DNA from: Spirochaetota bacterium
GTDB lineage: Bacteria; Spirochaetota; UBA4802; UBA5550
NCBI GenBank assembly: GCA_016933025.1
Contig: JAFGBT010000015.1
Coordinates: 1-64,000 of the forward strand
Length of the DNA stretch: 64,000 nucleotides
Direction: 5' to 3'
Position 1 is the first letter of the stretch. Every line of letters starts with the position of its first letter. Position numbers and translations under genes: made by a program. Shown piece by piece: positions 25,496 to 34,849 of the stretch. The notes beneath the pieces are model-generated. The model ran no database searches, was not told where the DNA came from, and saw nothing but the letters and a program-made list of their open reading frames with translations.

Positions 25496-27178
25496 ATGCT
25501 TACGATTGAAGACGTAAAAAAACAGCTAAAAGATAAATACCAGAGCGATATCAGGAACTTCGAGCATCCCTACGGCACCAGGCTGTTCGTCGACGTCGAC
25601 AGAAGCAGGATCAGGGATATATCCAATGATATTATCAGGATGGGCGGCCGCTATCTGGTGAGCGTCGGGTATGACAACATCGCCCGCGACAAAACCCTGG
25701 GGCTCGTCCACACCTTCAGCCTGGACGCGGAGGACATGTTTATCTGCCTCCGCACCTCGGCGCCTGTTGACAATCCGGAGTTCGACTCAATCACGCCCGA
25801 CATCCCCAACGCGGGCTGGTCGGAGCGGGAATACATTGACCTCCTCGGGATGAAGTTCACGGGCCATCCGAAGCCGAAGCGCCTGATCCTGGCTGATGAC
25901 TGGCCCGAGGGCCTGTACCCCCTCAGGAAGGAGGTCCCCTGGAACATGATGCCGCCGGCGGCCGAAAACGTCGCGTATCAGCTCGACGATGCCCCGGAGG
26001 GATGCACCACGATCCCGATCGGCCCGTTCCATCCGACGCTCCACGAGCCGGAGCACTTCGCCGTCTACGTCGACGGCGAGACCATAAAGGGGTGCGACTA
26101 CCGGGGTTTCATGGTCCACCGGGGGCTTGAGAAGCTCTGCCAGACCCAGCTGACCTACAACGAGGTGCCCTTCATAGCAGAGAGGATCTGCGGCATCTGC
26201 GGCTCCGTGCACGCGACATCCTACTCCCAGGCGCTGGAGCTCGCCGCCGGGATTACCATTTCCCGGAGGGCCGAGTATATCCGGACTATCATGCTCGAGA
26301 TCGAGCGGATCCACTCGCACCTCCTCTGGCTCGGCGTCGCCGGGCACCTGATCGGCTTCGACACGGTGTTCATGCAGGCATGGCGCGTGCGGGAAAGGAT
26401 CATGTGGTTCGGCGAGAAGCTGACCGGAAACAGGAAGACCTACGGCATGATCGTTGCCGGCGGAGTGCGCCGGGACATCAGCCCGGAGCTGGCGGACGAA
26501 CTGCTGGCGGTATTGAAAACCATCGAGAAGGAGCTCGTGACCATACACAAGGCGATCGCCGGCGACGGCTCGATACACCGGCGGACCAAGGGCGTCGGGT
26601 GCATCACCACCGAGGAGACCAAGCTCTGGAGCCTGGTCGGCCCGGTGGCGCGGGCCCGCGGTGTCGACATCGACACGCGGCGCGACCATCCCTACGCGGC
26701 GTACGACGACATGACGTTCGACGTGCCGGTCGTTGACAGCTGCGACGTCTGGGGGACCGTGGTCGTGCGCATCCTCGAGACCTTCGAGGCGATCAAGATC
26801 ATCCGCCAGGCCGTAGAGAAGATGCCGGCCGGCCCGATCATGACCGAGTTCTCAGAGGAGATCGAGCCGCTCCGGCACTCCATATCGGCGGTCGAGGCGC
26901 CGCGCGGGGAGGTCGTCCACTACCTGATCACCGGCGAGGAGAACCGGCCGGAGCGGTGGCGCGTGCGCGCCCCGACGTATCCGAACCTGCAGGGGGTGCC
27001 GGCGATGCTTCTCAACAACCAGTTCGCCGATTTCCCGATCATCGTCGGGAGCATCGACCCCTGCTTCTCGTGCACCGACAGGGTCATGAAGGTCGACGTC
27101 AGGTCCGGAACGGCGGTCCGGGTCTCCGGCAGCGACCTCGAGAAGATATCGCGCGCCAAAAAATTCGCGGGAAGGTGA
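25496..27178 (+). CDS. hycE: Group 4 [NiFe] hydrogenase large subunit (HycE-like, NuoC-NuoD fusion)
   Basis: A 560-residue protein. Residues about 1-165 are NuoC-like (FSLDAEDMFICLRT, SEREYIDLLGMKFTGHPKPKRLIL). The rest is the large subunit. All four Ni-Fe cysteines are present: C232 and C235 in ERICGICGSVH, C523 and C526 in DPCFSCTDR. This separates it from Complex I NuoD. The 31 residues after Arg529 form the extension cut by HycI. It forms the catalytic core in the cytoplasmic arm of a membrane complex that makes or oxidises H2. Confidence 0.92.
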   Translation: MLTIEDVKKQLKDKYQSDIRNFEHPYGTRLFVDVDRSRIRDISNDIIRMGGRYLVSVGYDNIARDKTLGLVHTFSLDAEDMFICLRTSAPVDNPEFDSITPDIPNAGWSEREYIDLLGMKFTGHPKPKRLILADDWPEGLYPLRKEVPWNMMPPAAENVAYQLDDAPEGCTTIPIGPFHPTLHEPEHFAVYVDGETIKGCDYRGFMVHRGLEKLCQTQLTYNEVPFIAERICGICGSVHATSYSQALELAAGITISRRAEYIRTIMLEIERIHSHLLWLGVAGHLIGFDTVFMQAWRVRERIMWFGEKLTGNRKTYGMIVAGGVRRDISPELADELLAVLKTIEKELVTIHKAIAGDGSIHRRTKGVGCITTEETKLWSLVGPVARARGVDIDTRRDHPYAAYDDMTFDVPVVDSCDVWGTVVVRILETFEAIKIIRQAVEKMPAGPIMTEFSEEIEPLRHSISAVEAPRGEVVHYLITGEENRPERWRVRAPTYPNLQGVPAMLLNNQFADFPIIVGSIDPCFSCTDRVMKVDVRSGTAVRVSGSDLEKISRAKKFAGR

Positions 27179-27182
27179 GAAC

Positions 27183-28085
27183 ATGGACATTCTGTACATT
27201 GCGGTAAATATACTGGTGTTTCTGCTGCTGGCCCCCTTATTTGAGGGCGTGGTCCGCAGGATTACTGCCCGGGTCGTGCAGTCGCGGCAGGGCCCGCCCC
27301 TCCTGCAGCCGTACTACGACATCCTGAAGCTCCTGGGCAAGCAGAACCTCAGCGCCGGCAACTTTGCGTTCAGGATCGCTCCGCTGGTTTCGCTGGCCTC
27401 GATCCTCGGCGTTATCGTGTTCCTGCCGCTCGGGCACAGGGCAAACGTCCTGACGAAGTACGCCGACATCGTCACCGTCATCTATCTGCTGACCATGGGC
27501 GGGGTCGGCGTCCTTCTCGGCGCCCTGTCAAGCCGCAACACCTTCGCGCTGATCGGATCAAGCCGTGAGATGATAACCATGATCATGGTCGAGCCGGTCC
27601 TCGCGATGACCTTCATCCTTGGCGCCGTCAAAATAAAGAGCCTCGGCATCACCGCTTCGATATTCAGCGTGGCCGGCGGCGGTTACGGGGCGTCGGTGAT
27701 TGTGATGATGGTGGCCTACCTGGCGGCCCTGCAGGCCTTCGTGGGGCGCCAGCCCTTTGACATCGCCGAGGCCGAGGTCGAGATCCTGGAAGGGCCCTTC
27801 ATCGAGTACAGCGGCCCCAATTTCGCGCTCTTCAAGTATTACCTGCTGCTGAAGCAGATGTTTTACGCGATGCTGTTCGTCATCGTGTTCATTCCGGCGG
27901 TCAAAACCGGTCTCTACGGCGTCGATGTCCTGATACAGCTCGCGTTCGTGCTCCTGGTCTACGTCCTCATCGCGCTCCTGGGCTCCACCCACCCGCGCCT
28001 CAGGATCGACCAGGCGCAGAAAATTTACGGGGTGCTGATCGCCGCCTCCCTTGTCGCCGTGGGGCTGTCAGTGTACGGGATATAA
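27183..28085 (+). CDS. hycD: HycD/NuoH-type membrane subunit
   Basis: A 300-residue protein with about 8 hydrophobic helices. LFEGVVRRITARVVQSRQGP and ILKLLGKQNL are the conserved cytoplasmic loop of NuoH/HycD, which contacts the hydrogenase module. QPFDIAEAEVEILEGPFIEYSG is the acidic loop characteristic of group 4 hydrogenases. It anchors the peripheral arm and likely shares in ion translocation. It starts 4 bases after the hycE stop. Confidence 0.9.
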   Translation: MDILYIAVNILVFLLLAPLFEGVVRRITARVVQSRQGPPLLQPYYDILKLLGKQNLSAGNFAFRIAPLVSLASILGVIVFLPLGHRANVLTKYADIVTVIYLLTMGGVGVLLGALSSRNTFALIGSSREMITMIMVEPVLAMTFILGAVKIKSLGITASIFSVAGGGYGASVIVMMVAYLAALQAFVGRQPFDIAEAEVEILEGPFIEYSGPNFALFKYYLLLKQMFYAMLFVIVFIPAVKTGLYGVDVLIQLAFVLLVYVLIALLGSTHPRLRIDQAQKIYGVLIAASLVAVGLSVYGI

Positions 28086-28106
28086 TCTAATTAAAGGAGA
28101 ACGACC

Positions 28107-28643
28107 GTGTGGCTTACGAGTAAATTAAAACAGGTTCTGATGGTTATAAAGCCGGGCGTTGTCACCCTGAAGTATCCGTTCGAGCCCCGTCCGGTGCCGA
28201 AGGATTTCAGGGGACAGCCCTCGTGGGATCACCACAAGTGCGTCGGCTGCGGCGGCTGCGCCGCGCATTGTCCCGCGCGGACTATTCTGATACGCGATGT
28301 CTGCCAGGACCTGCGTATAATGCTGTATGACGGCTCCCGCTGCACCTATTGCGGACGCTGCGCAGATGTCTGTCCCGAGGGCGCCATAACCATGACGGAG
28401 CAGTTCGAGCTGGCGACGAACGACCGGAACGACATCACAGTGAACATGGAGCTCTTCATGCTGACCTGCCAGCGCTGCGGCAGGTGCTATAATATGGAAA
28501 CGACGAACATGATAGATAAGATGGGGCTCCGGGGCTTCAGATACGACAACCTCGAGGTGCGCGCCGTGATACAGAAGGCGACCGAGCATTTTGACGAGAA
28601 GTTGCTGGAAGAGTCTGACCGTTACAAGAGACCGCAGAAATAA
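28107..28643 (+). CDS. hycF: HycF/NuoI-like 4Fe-4S subunit
   Basis: A 178-residue protein with two classic ferredoxin motifs, CVGCGGCAAHCP and CTYCGRCADVCP, plus a third cysteine group CQRCGRC near residue 118 that could bind another metal or cluster. It relays electrons from the input module to the hydrogenase small subunit. It starts with GTG, preceded by AAAGGAG at ideal spacing. The third cysteine set is a difference from the minimal NuoI pattern. Confidence 0.87.
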   Translation: MWLTSKLKQVLMVIKPGVVTLKYPFEPRPVPKDFRGQPSWDHHKCVGCGGCAAHCPARTILIRDVCQDLRIMLYDGSRCTYCGRCADVCPEGAITMTEQFELATNDRNDITVNMELFMLTCQRCGRCYNMETTNMIDKMGLRGFRYDNLEVRAVIQKATEHFDEKLLEESDRYKRPQK

Positions 28644-28654
28644 GGAGAAGAGAT

Positions 28655-29185
28655 ATGCTGGCAAAATTATGCAAGAAAGCCTTTCCGAAGTCGTTGTGGG
28701 TGTATCACTGCAACTCGGGAGCATGCAACGGGTGCGATATAGAGATACTGAATGTTCTCACGCCCTACTACGACATCGAGCGTTTCGGCATGAAACTCGT
28801 CGCGTCGCCCCGGCACGCGGACGTGATGCTGATTTCCGGCGCCGTCACGCGGCCGACCCTGCCGCTCGTCAGGAAGGCGTACGCGGCCATTCCCGAGCCG
28901 AAGCTGGTTTTCGGCATCGGGTCGTGTGCGGCCGGAGGCGGGTGCTGGCACGACGGATACAACGTGAGCGGCGGGGCCGACAAGGCCGTGCCGGTAAACT
29001 TCATCATCCCCGGATGTCCCCCGAGACCCGAGGCGATAATATACGGCGTGGCCCTCGCGCTCGGACTTGTCGACAAGAAGGCGGTGCCGGTCGAGCTGAA
29101 ACAGGTTGAATTCCCGGTTGACATGTACTTGAACAACCGGGCGTACGAGGAGAGGAACGTGATATACCAGGTGCTGAATAATTAG
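28655..29185 (+). CDS. hycG: HycG/NuoB-type hydrogenase small subunit
   Basis: A 176-residue protein. The proximal 4Fe-4S cluster ligands are in HCNSGACNGCDIEIL, IGSCAAGGG and PGCPPRPE, as in group 4 small subunits. It closes the operon; a C/G-rich repeat follows its stop. It carries no Tat signal and no extra distal clusters, so it is cytoplasmic and electrons must enter through the HycF-like subunit. Confidence 0.9.
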   Translation: MLAKLCKKAFPKSLWVYHCNSGACNGCDIEILNVLTPYYDIERFGMKLVASPRHADVMLISGAVTRPTLPLVRKAYAAIPEPKLVFGIGSCAAGGGCWHDGYNVSGGADKAVPVNFIIPGCPPRPEAIIYGVALALGLVDKKAVPVELKQVEFPVDMYLNNRAYEERNVIYQVLNN

Positions 29186-29238
29186 CCCTCACCCCCGCCC
29201 TCTCCCACGGGGAGAGGGGGAGAGGGGGAGAGGATGGA
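29186..29238. repeat. C/G-rich repeat at the end of the hydrogenase operon
   Basis: CCCTCTCCC, ACG, GGGAGAGGG hairpin followed by repeats of GGGGGAGAG. It separates the hydrogenase genes from the signalling genes and could modulate read-through. Confidence 0.5.
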
Positions 29239-29265
29239 TATTATACCGATATATGGAGTTGCCCA

Positions 29266-29667
29266 ATGGGAAAAAGGATATTACTGGTCGATGATGATAT
29301 CGATACCTGCAACAGCATCGCCATGGTGCTGAAATCGAAGGGATACGAGGTGACCGAGGCCCATTCGGGGGCGGAGGCGCTGAAGAAGGTCCTCGCGTTA
29401 AAACCGGACCTGATGATTTTAGATGTCATGATGGAGAAGGACACGGCCGGCTTCGAGGTCGCAAACATAATACGGAGCGAGCGGCCGACCTCAAAATACA
29501 AGGAAGTCAAAAACGTGCCGATTATCGTGCTGACGGCGATCAACCAGGTGACCAATTCCCGGTTTTCCCTGAATGACAAAGACAGCTTCCTGCCTGGAAT
29601 CAATGATTTCTTGACAAAGCCGGTGAACTTTGATTTACTGCTGGAGAAAGCGGAGAAATACTCATAA
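29266..29667 (+). CDS. Single-domain response regulator
   Basis: A 133-residue CheY-like receiver: ILLVDDDIDTCNSIAMVL with the acidic pair, Asp in LMILDVMM, Thr in VLTAIN and Lys in FLTKPVNF. It has no output domain, so it acts by protein contact or as a phosphate sink. A 10-residue insertion (residues about 100-113) before TKP is longer than in CheY. It is followed 23 bp later by a Cache-HAMP kinase, so the pair is co-transcribed. Confidence 0.9.
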   Translation: MGKRILLVDDDIDTCNSIAMVLKSKGYEVTEAHSGAEALKKVLALKPDLMILDVMMEKDTAGFEVANIIRSERPTSKYKEVKNVPIIVLTAINQVTNSRFSLNDKDSFLPGINDFLTKPVNFDLLLEKAEKYS

Positions 29668-29690
29668 TGCCTCGATAAGGAACGCGACTG

Positions 29691-31634
29691 ATGAAGGCAC
29701 CCTTCAAGGCAAAAATCAGCATGAAGCTTGTGATCAGCCTGATGTCAGTCGTGGTCGTCAGTGGTATCAGCTCGGTTTTTATAAGCCTGTACGTCATCAA
29801 CAAAAACGTGATGGGACAGGCGTACGACGATGTACAGAGCAACCTGAATACGGCCCGCCATATTTATAACGAGCGCACAAAGATCATCAACATGTTCATC
29901 AATCACCTGTCCTCGCTCGGGTATCTCCAGGCCGCCATTCTCCAGAACAACCGTTCGCTCCTTGTCGAGAAGCTCATCGAAGTAAAGCGCGAGCTCGGCA
30001 TCGATATCATGAATATAACCGACAGCAACGGGCGGATCATCGCCCGTGCGAACAGCTATGCTGTCTTCGGGGACGACCAGAGCGGCGACGAGTACGTGAA
30101 ATACGTCATTGACCATAAAAAATCGTGCGCCGGATCCGACATAATAACAAGGGATCAGCTCATGCTGGAGAGCAATGAGCTGGCGGACCAGGCGTACATC
30201 AGGGTCATCCGGACGCCGCGCGCGAGGGCGATCAACAAGACCGTCGAGGTCAACGGCCTTTGCAAAAAGGCGGCGGCGCCGATATTCAGCGGCGGGCGGT
30301 TTATCGGGGTGATTTACGGCGTGAAGCTCCTGAACAACAATTTCGAGCTGGTCGACCGGATCAAAAAGCTCCTGTTCAAGGACGAGCGGATCGGGGGATA
30401 TGAGATCGGTACGGTCACCATATTCATGGACGACCTCCGGATATCGACCAATGTTAAAAACAGGAACGGTGAGCGCGCGGTGGGCACGCAGGTATCCGAA
30501 GAGGTCTACCGCAAGGTGTTCGAGCGAGGCGACGTGTGGCTGGACAAGGCGTTCGTTGTCAACCGCTGGTACCTGTCGGGATACAGCCCAATAAAAGACC
30601 TCGACGACAAGGTGATCGGGATCCTCTATGTCGGGATTCTGGAAGAAAAATATAACCGCGTGAGGAGAAACGCAACCATTTTTACGCTGATGGTGATCCT
30701 GATCACGGCCTTTATCGCGGGACTGCTCTCCATCTATCTCACCAAAAGCATCGTCACGCCGATACAGAATCTGGTGGAGGCCTCGAAGCAGCTCACTCGC
30801 GGCAGCTTCCAGAAAATCGAAGTGAAGTCGGCCGACGAGATGGGATACCTCTGCGACACCTTCAACGGCATGATCGACGCGATATCAGAGCGGGACCGGA
30901 AACTGAAGGAACAGACCGAGATGCAGATGGCGCAGTCGGAGAAGCTTGCGTCGCTGGGCAGGTTGGCATCGGGGATCGCTCATGAGATTAACAATCCTCT
31001 GACCGGGGTGCTCTCCTACAGCACCGTTCTCTACGAGGAGATGAAGGATCCCGAGTACCGCGCGGACGTAAAGGTGATCATCGACGAGACCCTCCGGTGC
31101 CGCGAAATCGTGAAGGGCATCCTCGACTTCGCGCGTGAGACGAAGATCGACAAGCGGCCGGGGAACCTGAACAGAATTATAACCGAGCTCCTGTCAATTA
31201 TTGAAAAACATGTGAATTTTCAGAACATCAGGATTAAAAAAGATCTGGCGGAAAATCTCCCCGAGATATATATTGATGCAAACCAGATCAAACAGGTATT
31301 CAACAACCTGGCGGTTAACGCCGCCGATGCGATGCATATGGGAGGGGAGCTTACCATCAAAACGGAGTACGACGGGGAAAAGAAGAAAATTATCGTCACG
31401 GTTTCCGACACCGGAAGCGGCATCAAGAAGGACAACCTGACGAAAATCTTTGACCCTTTTTTTACGACAAAGGATACTGGCAAGGGGACGGGATTGGGGC
31501 TTTCAGTGACCTACGGTATCGTACAGAGGCATAACGGCACCATCAGGGTGGACAGTGAGGAGGGTGTGGGGACCACATTCACCATCGAGTTCCCCGTGGA
31601 GCCGGCGGGCAATGGAACCGAAAAAAAGCAATGA
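29691..31634 (+). CDS. Cache-HAMP sensor histidine kinase
   Basis: A 647-residue membrane kinase. A first membrane helix lies at residues about 12-35. An extracytoplasmic Cache-type sensor (about 36-325) includes DIMNITDSNGRIIARANS and GGRFIGVIYGVKLL. The second helix (about 328-350) is followed by HAMP (SIVTPIQNLVEASKQLTRG). HisKA has GIAHEINNPLTGVLSYS (phospho-His), and HATPase has DTGSGI and GTGLGLSV. Cache sensors usually bind small metabolites. Its place behind the hydrogenase suggests control of the hydrogenase or of formate metabolism, which is inference. Confidence 0.9.
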   Translation: MKAPFKAKISMKLVISLMSVVVVSGISSVFISLYVINKNVMGQAYDDVQSNLNTARHIYNERTKIINMFINHLSSLGYLQAAILQNNRSLLVEKLIEVKRELGIDIMNITDSNGRIIARANSYAVFGDDQSGDEYVKYVIDHKKSCAGSDIITRDQLMLESNELADQAYIRVIRTPRARAINKTVEVNGLCKKAAAPIFSGGRFIGVIYGVKLLNNNFELVDRIKKLLFKDERIGGYEIGTVTIFMDDLRISTNVKNRNGERAVGTQVSEEVYRKVFERGDVWLDKAFVVNRWYLSGYSPIKDLDDKVIGILYVGILEEKYNRVRRNATIFTLMVILITAFIAGLLSIYLTKSIVTPIQNLVEASKQLTRGSFQKIEVKSADEMGYLCDTFNGMIDAISERDRKLKEQTEMQMAQSEKLASLGRLASGIAHEINNPLTGVLSYSTVLYEEMKDPEYRADVKVIIDETLRCREIVKGILDFARETKIDKRPGNLNRIITELLSIIEKHVNFQNIRIKKDLAENLPEIYIDANQIKQVFNNLAVNAADAMHMGGELTIKTEYDGEKKKIIVTVSDTGSGIKKDNLTKIFDPFFTTKDTGKGTGLGLSVTYGIVQRHNGTIRVDSEEGVGTTFTIEFPVEPAGNGTEKKQ

Positions 31635-31655
31635 GGCCGGCCTGGAGAATGAGCC

Positions 31656-32723
31656 ATGGACAAGAAAGTTAAAATTTTAATCATCGACGACGAGGACATC
31701 GTCTTGAAAAGCTGTCTTAGGATTTTAAAGAACGACAGCTATGAGATCGACACGACCTACACCGGGGACGAAGGGCTGAAGCGCGCGGACGAAAAGGAAT
31801 ACGATATCGTCATAACCGATCTGAAGATGCCCGGCATCAGCGGGATGGAGGTGCTGTCGAGCCTCAGGAAAAACAAGCCGGAGGTGACCGTCATTATCTT
31901 CACCGGCTTCGCTACGGTGGAAAACGCGCGCGAGGCGCTGAAGATGGGCGCTTTTGACTACATTCCCAAGCCGTTCACCAACGAGGAGCTGAGGAACGTC
32001 GTGGAGAACGCGGTCAAATCTCGCGAGAAGGACTCGAACGCCGGCATGCTTGATCTGATGGCCATCGTCTCGCATGAGCTCAAGAGCCCGCTCTCGGCCG
32101 TCCAGACCACGGCCCAGACCCTCTACCAGGGGTACCTGGGGAACCTTGATCCCGAGCAGCAGAAGACCGTCGAGAAGATACTCCGCAACTGCGAATACCT
32201 CGAGGACATTATCCGCAACTACATAGACATGTCCAAGATGGACCTCGACAACCTGGAATCATTCACGCAGAAAATCAACCTGGTGGACGACGTCATCAGG
32301 CCGATCATCGAGGTCCCCGAGAACGCGGAGAACATGAAGAAAATGCCGATCAGGGCCGAGTTTGCGGTCTCGCCGCTGGTCAACGGCGATCCAAACCTCC
32401 TCAAGATCGTGGTCACCAATCTCCTCAACAACGCCATCAAGTACGGGACGCCGGAAACGCCGATCACGATACGGCTCGTGGAGGACGACGCGGGGTACAC
32501 GTTTTCGATTCGCAATGAGGGGGTCGGCATATCGAAGGAGGACATCGAACAGCGCCTTTTCAAGAAGTTCAGCCGCCTGAAGCAAAAAGGCACCGAGGGA
32601 GTGAAGGGTTCCGGCCTCGGCCTCTACATATGCAAGAAAATAATCGAGAAGCACCAGGGCAGAATGTGGGTGGAGTCGAAGATCGGCGAGTGTGCGACAT
32701 TTTGCTTTGCCATACCGCGGTGA
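31656..32723 (+). CDS. Hybrid response regulator-histidine kinase
   Basis: A 355-residue protein: an N-terminal receiver (ILIIDDEDIVLKSCLRIL, Asp in IVITDLKMPG, Lys in YIPKPFTNEE), then HisKA (AIVSHELKSPLSAVQT) and HATPase (NLLNNAIKYG, GSGLGLYICKKI). The order receiver-then-kinase without a sensor domain suggests that its kinase activity is controlled by phosphorylation from another kinase, probably the Cache-HAMP protein just upstream (21 bp). There is no DNA-binding output in this cluster. Confidence 0.88.
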   Translation: MDKKVKILIIDDEDIVLKSCLRILKNDSYEIDTTYTGDEGLKRADEKEYDIVITDLKMPGISGMEVLSSLRKNKPEVTVIIFTGFATVENAREALKMGAFDYIPKPFTNEELRNVVENAVKSREKDSNAGMLDLMAIVSHELKSPLSAVQTTAQTLYQGYLGNLDPEQQKTVEKILRNCEYLEDIIRNYIDMSKMDLDNLESFTQKINLVDDVIRPIIEVPENAENMKKMPIRAEFAVSPLVNGDPNLLKIVVTNLLNNAIKYGTPETPITIRLVEDDAGYTFSIRNEGVGISKEDIEQRLFKKFSRLKQKGTEGVKGSGLGLYICKKIIEKHQGRMWVESKIGECATFCFAIPR

Positions 32724-32953
32724 CGCCGTGCTCTGAATGGAATGAATTTCGCCCGGCGGGGCGGCCCGTTCGTGGAATGCTCAGCCCCTTCTATGGGATA
32801 ATCATCCGTTATCGTCTGGAAACAAATTGTTATTGCACTCTGACCGGTGAAGTGTTTTTCTATAACCGGAAGCATGCGTGTGTATTAATAAAAATCAATG
32901 ATGACAGAAGCCGGGTCTTTGTGTACATTTCCTGATAGAGGGGAGGAGTCAGC

Positions 32954-34849
32954 ATGACAAGTCCCATTGAAACATGGAAGAAGAAGTACCCGAAGAAGTT
33001 CGCGGATGAAGAGGATATCTTCGCCAATATTCAGCGCGGCGACAGGATCTTCATCAGTACCGGATGCGGGGAGCCCCAGTATCTTGTCCAGGCCCTCACC
33101 GGGTACGTCAATTCCAACCCACGGGCCTTCGCCGAGGCGGAGGTAATGCACGTCTGGACTCTCGGCGTGGCCCCCTATGCTGACGAGCAGTTTGGCTACA
33201 ACTTTCGGCACAATTCGTTTTTCGTCGGCGAAAACACCCGCGGCTCGGTGAATTCCGGTCTGGCGGACTACACGCCTATCTTTCTCTCCAGCATCCCGGA
33301 GCTGATGTACCGGGGACGGATTCCCATAAATGTTGCGCTCATCCAGACATCGCTTCCGGACGAAAACGGGTTCGTGAGCCTCGGCATCAGCGTCGATATA
33401 TCGAAAGCCGCCATAGAGATGGCAGACATCGTCGTCGCGCAGGTCAACGAGAAGATGCCCCGCGTTCTCGGCGACACCTTCGTGCATTTAAGAGACATCG
33501 GCTATATCGTGCACCACGACGAGCCGCTGCTCGAGTATTCGCCCCGGGTGCCGGGCGAGACCGGCCAGGCCATCGGCCGTTATGTATCGCGAATCGTCAG
33601 CGACGGCGACACCATTCAGCTCGGCTACGGGAGCCTTCCCAACGCGATCCTCTATAATCTCTCCAATAAAAGGCACCTGGGGGTCCACACCGAGCTTCTT
33701 ACCGACTCGATGGTAGAGCTCATCCGGAAGGGCGCGATCGACAATTCGCGGAAGACGGCGGACCGGGGTAAGAGCGTGGCGGCCTTCTGCATGGGAACAG
33801 CGCCCACCTACCAGTTCATCAACGACAATCCTCTCATCGACTTCCGCCCGATTGATTACACCAACAATCCGATGGTCATTGCCGGCATCGACAACATGGT
33901 GGCGATCAACAGCGCCCTGCAGGTCGACCTCACGGGGCAGGCGACGGCCGAGTCGATCGGCAGCACCTTTTACAGCGGCATCGGGGGGAGCGCCGATTTC
34001 ATGCGGGGATCGGTCCTCTCGAAAGGGGGCAGGAGCGTCCTGGTGGTCCAGTCTACGGCCCGCAACGGCGAGGTTTCGCGCATCGTCCCATTGCTGGAAA
34101 CAGGGGCCGGCGTGACGCTGAACCGCGGCGACATCCATTATATCGTGACCGAGTTCGGGATATCCTACATCCACGGAAAGAATATACGAGAGCGGGCCAT
34201 GGATCTTATCAGCATCGCCCACCCCCGGTTCCGGCCCTGGCTTATCGAGGAGGCGAAACGTCTCAACCTGATATACCGCGACCAGGCATTCATTCCCGGC
34301 GAGAAGGGAGAATACCCCGAGCACCTCGAGACCCACCGGCGCACGCGGAGCGGTCTCAAGCTTTTGTTCAGACCGGTCAGAATCAGCGACGAGGATCTGG
34401 TCAAGGACTTTTTCTACTCGCTTTCCGACCAGAGCCTGCAGCGGCGCTTCATGACCGTCCACAAGGACATTCCCCACAAGATGCGGCAAAAGTTCGTCGT
34501 CATCGATTACACGAAGGAGATGGTAATCCTCGCCTGTGTCGTCAAAGACAACGCGGAGAACGTGGTGGGAATAGGCCAGTACGTCAAGTGGCACGACAGG
34601 AACTATGCCGACGTGGCCTTTGCCGTTCGGGACAACCTGCAGGGAAAGGGAATTGGCAGGGAGCTTCTCGACTATATTACTCTGCTTGCCAAGAACGAGG
34701 GCCTGGACGGATTCACCGCAGACGTGCAGGGGGAGAACAAGCCGATGCTCCGTCTTTTTGACAAGATGGACTACAAGGTCCAGAAAAGGATCGAGGACGG
34801 CTGCTATGAGTATACCATTACGTTTGGAAAAGGCGATGGAAAAAAATAG
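32954..34849 (+). CDS. Acetyl-CoA hydrolase/CoA-transferase fused to a GNAT acetyltransferase
   Basis: A 631-residue protein. Residues about 1-440 match the acetyl-CoA hydrolase/4-hydroxybutyrate CoA-transferase family (GDRIFISTGCGEP, LGVHTELLTDSMVEL with the candidate catalytic Glu, YSGIGGSADFMRG, YIVTEFGISYIHGK). Residues about 470-625 are GNAT (ADVAFAVRDNLQGKGIGRELLDY, acetyl-CoA loop). The N-terminal part would exchange CoA between acyl groups. The GNAT part could acetylate lysines, perhaps of nearby CoA ligases. The stop overlaps the start of the ADP-forming CoA ligase by 14 bp, so the two are coupled. Confidence 0.87.
   Translation: MTSPIETWKKKYPKKFADEEDIFANIQRGDRIFISTGCGEPQYLVQALTGYVNSNPRAFAEAEVMHVWTLGVAPYADEQFGYNFRHNSFFVGENTRGSVNSGLADYTPIFLSSIPELMYRGRIPINVALIQTSLPDENGFVSLGISVDISKAAIEMADIVVAQVNEKMPRVLGDTFVHLRDIGYIVHHDEPLLEYSPRVPGETGQAIGRYVSRIVSDGDTIQLGYGSLPNAILYNLSNKRHLGVHTELLTDSMVELIRKGAIDNSRKTADRGKSVAAFCMGTAPTYQFINDNPLIDFRPIDYTNNPMVIAGIDNMVAINSALQVDLTGQATAESIGSTFYSGIGGSADFMRGSVLSKGGRSVLVVQSTARNGEVSRIVPLLETGAGVTLNRGDIHYIVTEFGISYIHGKNIRERAMDLISIAHPRFRPWLIEEAKRLNLIYRDQAFIPGEKGEYPEHLETHRRTRSGLKLLFRPVRISDEDLVKDFFYSLSDQSLQRRFMTVHKDIPHKMRQKFVVIDYTKEMVILACVVKDNAENVVGIGQYVKWHDRNYADVAFAVRDNLQGKGIGRELLDYITLLAKNEGLDGFTADVQGENKPMLRLFDKMDYKVQKRIEDGCYEYTITFGKGDGKK

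Noticed and set aside
25496..27178. Complex I NuoCD subunit
   Set aside because: Both CxxC pairs needed for Ni-Fe binding are present and a HycI protease and C-terminal extension are found.
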